DNA from: Belliella calami
Lineage (GTDB): Bacteria > Bacteroidota > Bacteroidia > Cytophagales > Cyclobacteriaceae
Direction: 5' to 3'
NCBI RefSeq assembly: GCF_022549695.1
Contig: NZ_JAKZGS010000002.1
Coordinates: 270,576-334,575, forward strand
DNA: 64,000 bases
Below, in pieces: positions 62,671-64,000 of the stretch (position 1 is the first letter of the stretch; every line of letters begins with the position of its first letter). The notes under the pieces are model-generated. The model had not been told where the DNA came from and did not search any database. It saw only the letters and a program-made list of their open reading frames with translations. The position numbers and the translations under genes are program-made.

Positions 62671-63042
62671 ATGCATGAGTTTCAATCGATCTACCAAGCT
62701 TTGGGTGAAGAGAAAATCAAAAGTTTAGTGCATCATTTCTACCTAGGAGTAGCTAATACTCCTAGTTTGTTGGCTTTGTACCCAGAGGATTTAGTTCCTG
62801 CTGAGGATCGATTATTTTTGTTTTTGCAGCAGGTTTTCGGAGGGCCACAGACCTATTCTGACCAACGAGGCCATCCAATGCTTCGCAAAAGGCATTTTCA
62901 ATGGGAAATCGATGGAGATATGAGAAATAGTTGGCTCAATTGTATGTTTGCAGCTATGGAAAAGATAGAAATAGACCAAAACACAAAAGAAGCAATGATG
63001 CGTTATTTTGTACAAGTTGCCAACCACATGATCAATAAATAA
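62671..63042 (+). CDS. Truncated hemoglobin (group II-like)
   Basis: 123-residue 2-over-2 globin. Key positions are visible: Tyr B10 in HHFYLGVAN (about 26), proximal His F8 in LRKRHFQWEI (about 75), and Trp G8 in RNSWLNCM (about 90), which is diagnostic of group II/III. GGPQTYSDQRGHPML corresponds to the E-F loop. Proposed roles of such globins are O2 or NO handling; none is shown here. It starts 26 bases after the accC terminator and ends one base before plsC, suggesting co-transcription with plsC and gatC. Confidence 0.94.
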   Translation: MHEFQSIYQALGEEKIKSLVHHFYLGVANTPSLLALYPEDLVPAEDRLFLFLQQVFGGPQTYSDQRGHPMLRKRHFQWEIDGDMRNSWLNCMFAAMEKIEIDQNTKEAMMRYFVQVANHMINK

Positions 63043-63043
63043 G

Positions 63044-63790
63044 ATGGTTCTTCTGAGAGGTCTCTATACAGTTTATGCTTTCATCGTATTTTGCTTGAGT
63101 TTTATCCTCTTGTTTCCACTTCTATTAATTACCATTTGGATACCAGGTCAGCAAGAATATGGCAGGAAAATCAACAGATTTTGGGCAAATATTTACTTTG
63201 TATTGATTGGTCTTCCAGTGAGATTTGTTGGGAAAAAGCATGTAAAAAAGGGGCAGCCTTACATTTTCATTGCGAATCATTTTTCTTATATCGATATCGC
63301 AATGATGGGATTTGTCCCGGGAGATGTAGTTTTTATCGGGAAAAGTTCGCTAAGAAATATCCCTTTGTTTGGATACTATTTCAAGAACCTCCACATTGCA
63401 GTCAATCGAGAAAGTGTAAGAAGTCGTGGAGAAGTATTGGTCAGGGCAAAAAAAGCAATTGAAAATGGCAGTAGCATTGTTATTTTTCCAGAAGGCGGTA
63501 TCACAGCTGCACAACCACCAGTTCTCAGCAGATTCAAGGATGGAGCATTTAGTTTGGCAATTGACAAACAAATCCCTGTAATTCCTGTAACTTTATCTTA
63601 TAATCATTTAATTTTGCCCGATGAAAAATATCCACTTTTGAATTTCAAATCAGGGAAAATCGTTTTTCACGAACCAATTTCAACCGAAGGTCTGACCACA
63701 AAAGATGTACCGATGATACGAGAGCAAGCGCATCAAATCATTCAAAACCAACTTTGGGAAGACAATAAAACAGAACAAAAAGCTTTATAG
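63044..63790 (+). CDS. plsC: 1-acyl-sn-glycerol-3-phosphate acyltransferase
   Basis: 248 residues. Membrane-anchored by an N-terminal hydrophobic segment (about 7-33). Acylates lysophosphatidic acid to phosphatidic acid. The four PlsC motifs are visible: IANHFSYIDIAMM (HxxxxD, about 76-88), the GKSSLRNIPLFGYYF region, VIFPEGGITA (about 145-154), and VIPVTLSYNHLI (about 178-189). It follows the globin gene after one base and is 4 bases from gatC. A second, more divergent acyltransferase gene is at 37504. Confidence 0.95.
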   Translation: MVLLRGLYTVYAFIVFCLSFILLFPLLLITIWIPGQQEYGRKINRFWANIYFVLIGLPVRFVGKKHVKKGQPYIFIANHFSYIDIAMMGFVPGDVVFIGKSSLRNIPLFGYYFKNLHIAVNRESVRSRGEVLVRAKKAIENGSSIVIFPEGGITAAQPPVLSRFKDGAFSLAIDKQIPVIPVTLSYNHLILPDEKYPLLNFKSGKIVFHEPISTEGLTTKDVPMIREQAHQIIQNQLWEDNKTEQKAL

Positions 63791-63794
63791 ACTT

Positions 63795-64000
63795 ATGAAA
63801 ATAGATGTAAATTCGCTCAAAAAAATTGCACACCTTGCAAGATTGGAATTTGATGAAAAGAGTGCTGAAAAAATGACTCAAGACATGACCCAAATCCTGG
63901 ATTGGGTTGAGCAATTGAATGAATTGGATACTGATAATATAGAACCAATTACAACCATGTCATCTGAAGTGAATGTATTGAGAGAAGATAAAGTTGGTGA
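63795..64000 (+). CDS. gatC: Asp-tRNA(Asn)/Glu-tRNA(Gln) amidotransferase subunit C (3' truncated)
   Basis: The reading frame runs from the ATG at 63795 through the right window edge (68 full codons). The start MKIDVNSLKKIAHLARLEFD, the stretch MTQILDWVEQLNELDTDNIEP and the tail end VLREDKVG match GatC (about 95-100 residues), so only the last 25-30 residues are missing. GatC stabilises GatAB, which amidates mischarged Glu-tRNA(Gln) or Asp-tRNA(Asn). It begins 4 bases after plsC. Confidence 0.93.
   Translation, partial: MKIDVNSLKKIAHLARLEFDEKSAEKMTQDMTQILDWVEQLNELDTDNIEPITTMSSEVNVLREDKVG

Overview
The window reads as chromosomal DNA of a Bacteroidota bacterium, most likely family Cyclobacteriaceae (the Belliella/Algoriphagus/Indibacter neighbourhood; this is inferred from protein style, not from a search). 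Pointers are a SusC/SusD outer-membrane pair, two type IX secretion (T9SS) cargo proteins with type A and type B C-terminal sorting domains, a hybrid two-component system with an AraC output, AT-rich intergenic DNA, few Shine-Dalgarno sequences, and several promoters of the Bacteroidota form TTG-N19/20-TAnnTTTG. I support 53 protein genes (two cut by the window edges) and one riboswitch. I see no tRNA, rRNA, CRISPR array, prophage or intact insertion sequence.

Layout. 1-6 kb: end of a hybrid sensor kinase/AraC regulator, a secreted S10 carboxypeptidase, and a divergent K+ channel / K+(Na+)-H+ antiporter pair. 6-8.5 kb: PEP carboxylase. 8.8-15.8 kb: a complete seven-gene Mrp Na+/H+ antiporter operon (mrpA-G) whose last gene overlaps a lipoprotein lactonase-like propeller gene. 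15.9-21.6 kb: asnA, a cold-shock protein, a MscS channel, menC, queA, a solo LytTR regulator and a PhnA/YjdM zinc-ribbon protein. 21.8-29.2 kb: a Tat-exported Gfo/Idh/MocA oxidoreductase, a 1431-residue T9SS type B surface protein and a propeller lipoprotein. 29.2-32.3 kb: thiamin salvage operon thiM-thiE-thiD-tenA behind a TPP riboswitch. 32.5-38.6 kb: a 1581-residue secreted multidomain nuclease (T9SS type A) and an acyltransferase. 38.8-46.9 kb: a GAF histidine kinase, a geranylgeranyl-reductase-family flavoprotein and a SusC-SusD-small lipoprotein unit. 47.3-53.8 kb: membrane pyrophosphatase, Crp-type regulator with a DUF4260 gene, HAD phosphatase, HIT protein, greA and a SerA-like dehydrogenase. 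54.6-64 kb: housekeeping block mgtE-rsmA / pdxA-DUF177-rpmF-fabH-efp-accB-accC-globin-plsC-gatC.

Working together: Mrp, the H+-PPase, the NhaP2-like antiporter, the K+ channel and MscS give the stretch a strong ion and osmotic homeostasis flavour, compatible with a saline or alkaline habitat. The fabH-accB-accC block starts fatty-acid synthesis beside translation genes (rpmF, efp, gatC), and the thi operon makes thiamin phosphate from salvaged HMP and thiazole.

The most interesting non-coding signal is a family of about 57-bp intergenic elements bounded by a 10-bp inverted repeat GAGTATCCGC/GCGGATACTC. There are four copies; one copy shows a paired (compensatory) base change in the two arms, and two copies share a longer relative of about 125-130 bp. 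Also notable are a terminator-like hairpin inside the greA leader, a promoter plus hairpin plus 10-residue mini-ORF in the fabH leader, and REP-like palindromes lodged inside the mrp operon and near 54.3 kb.
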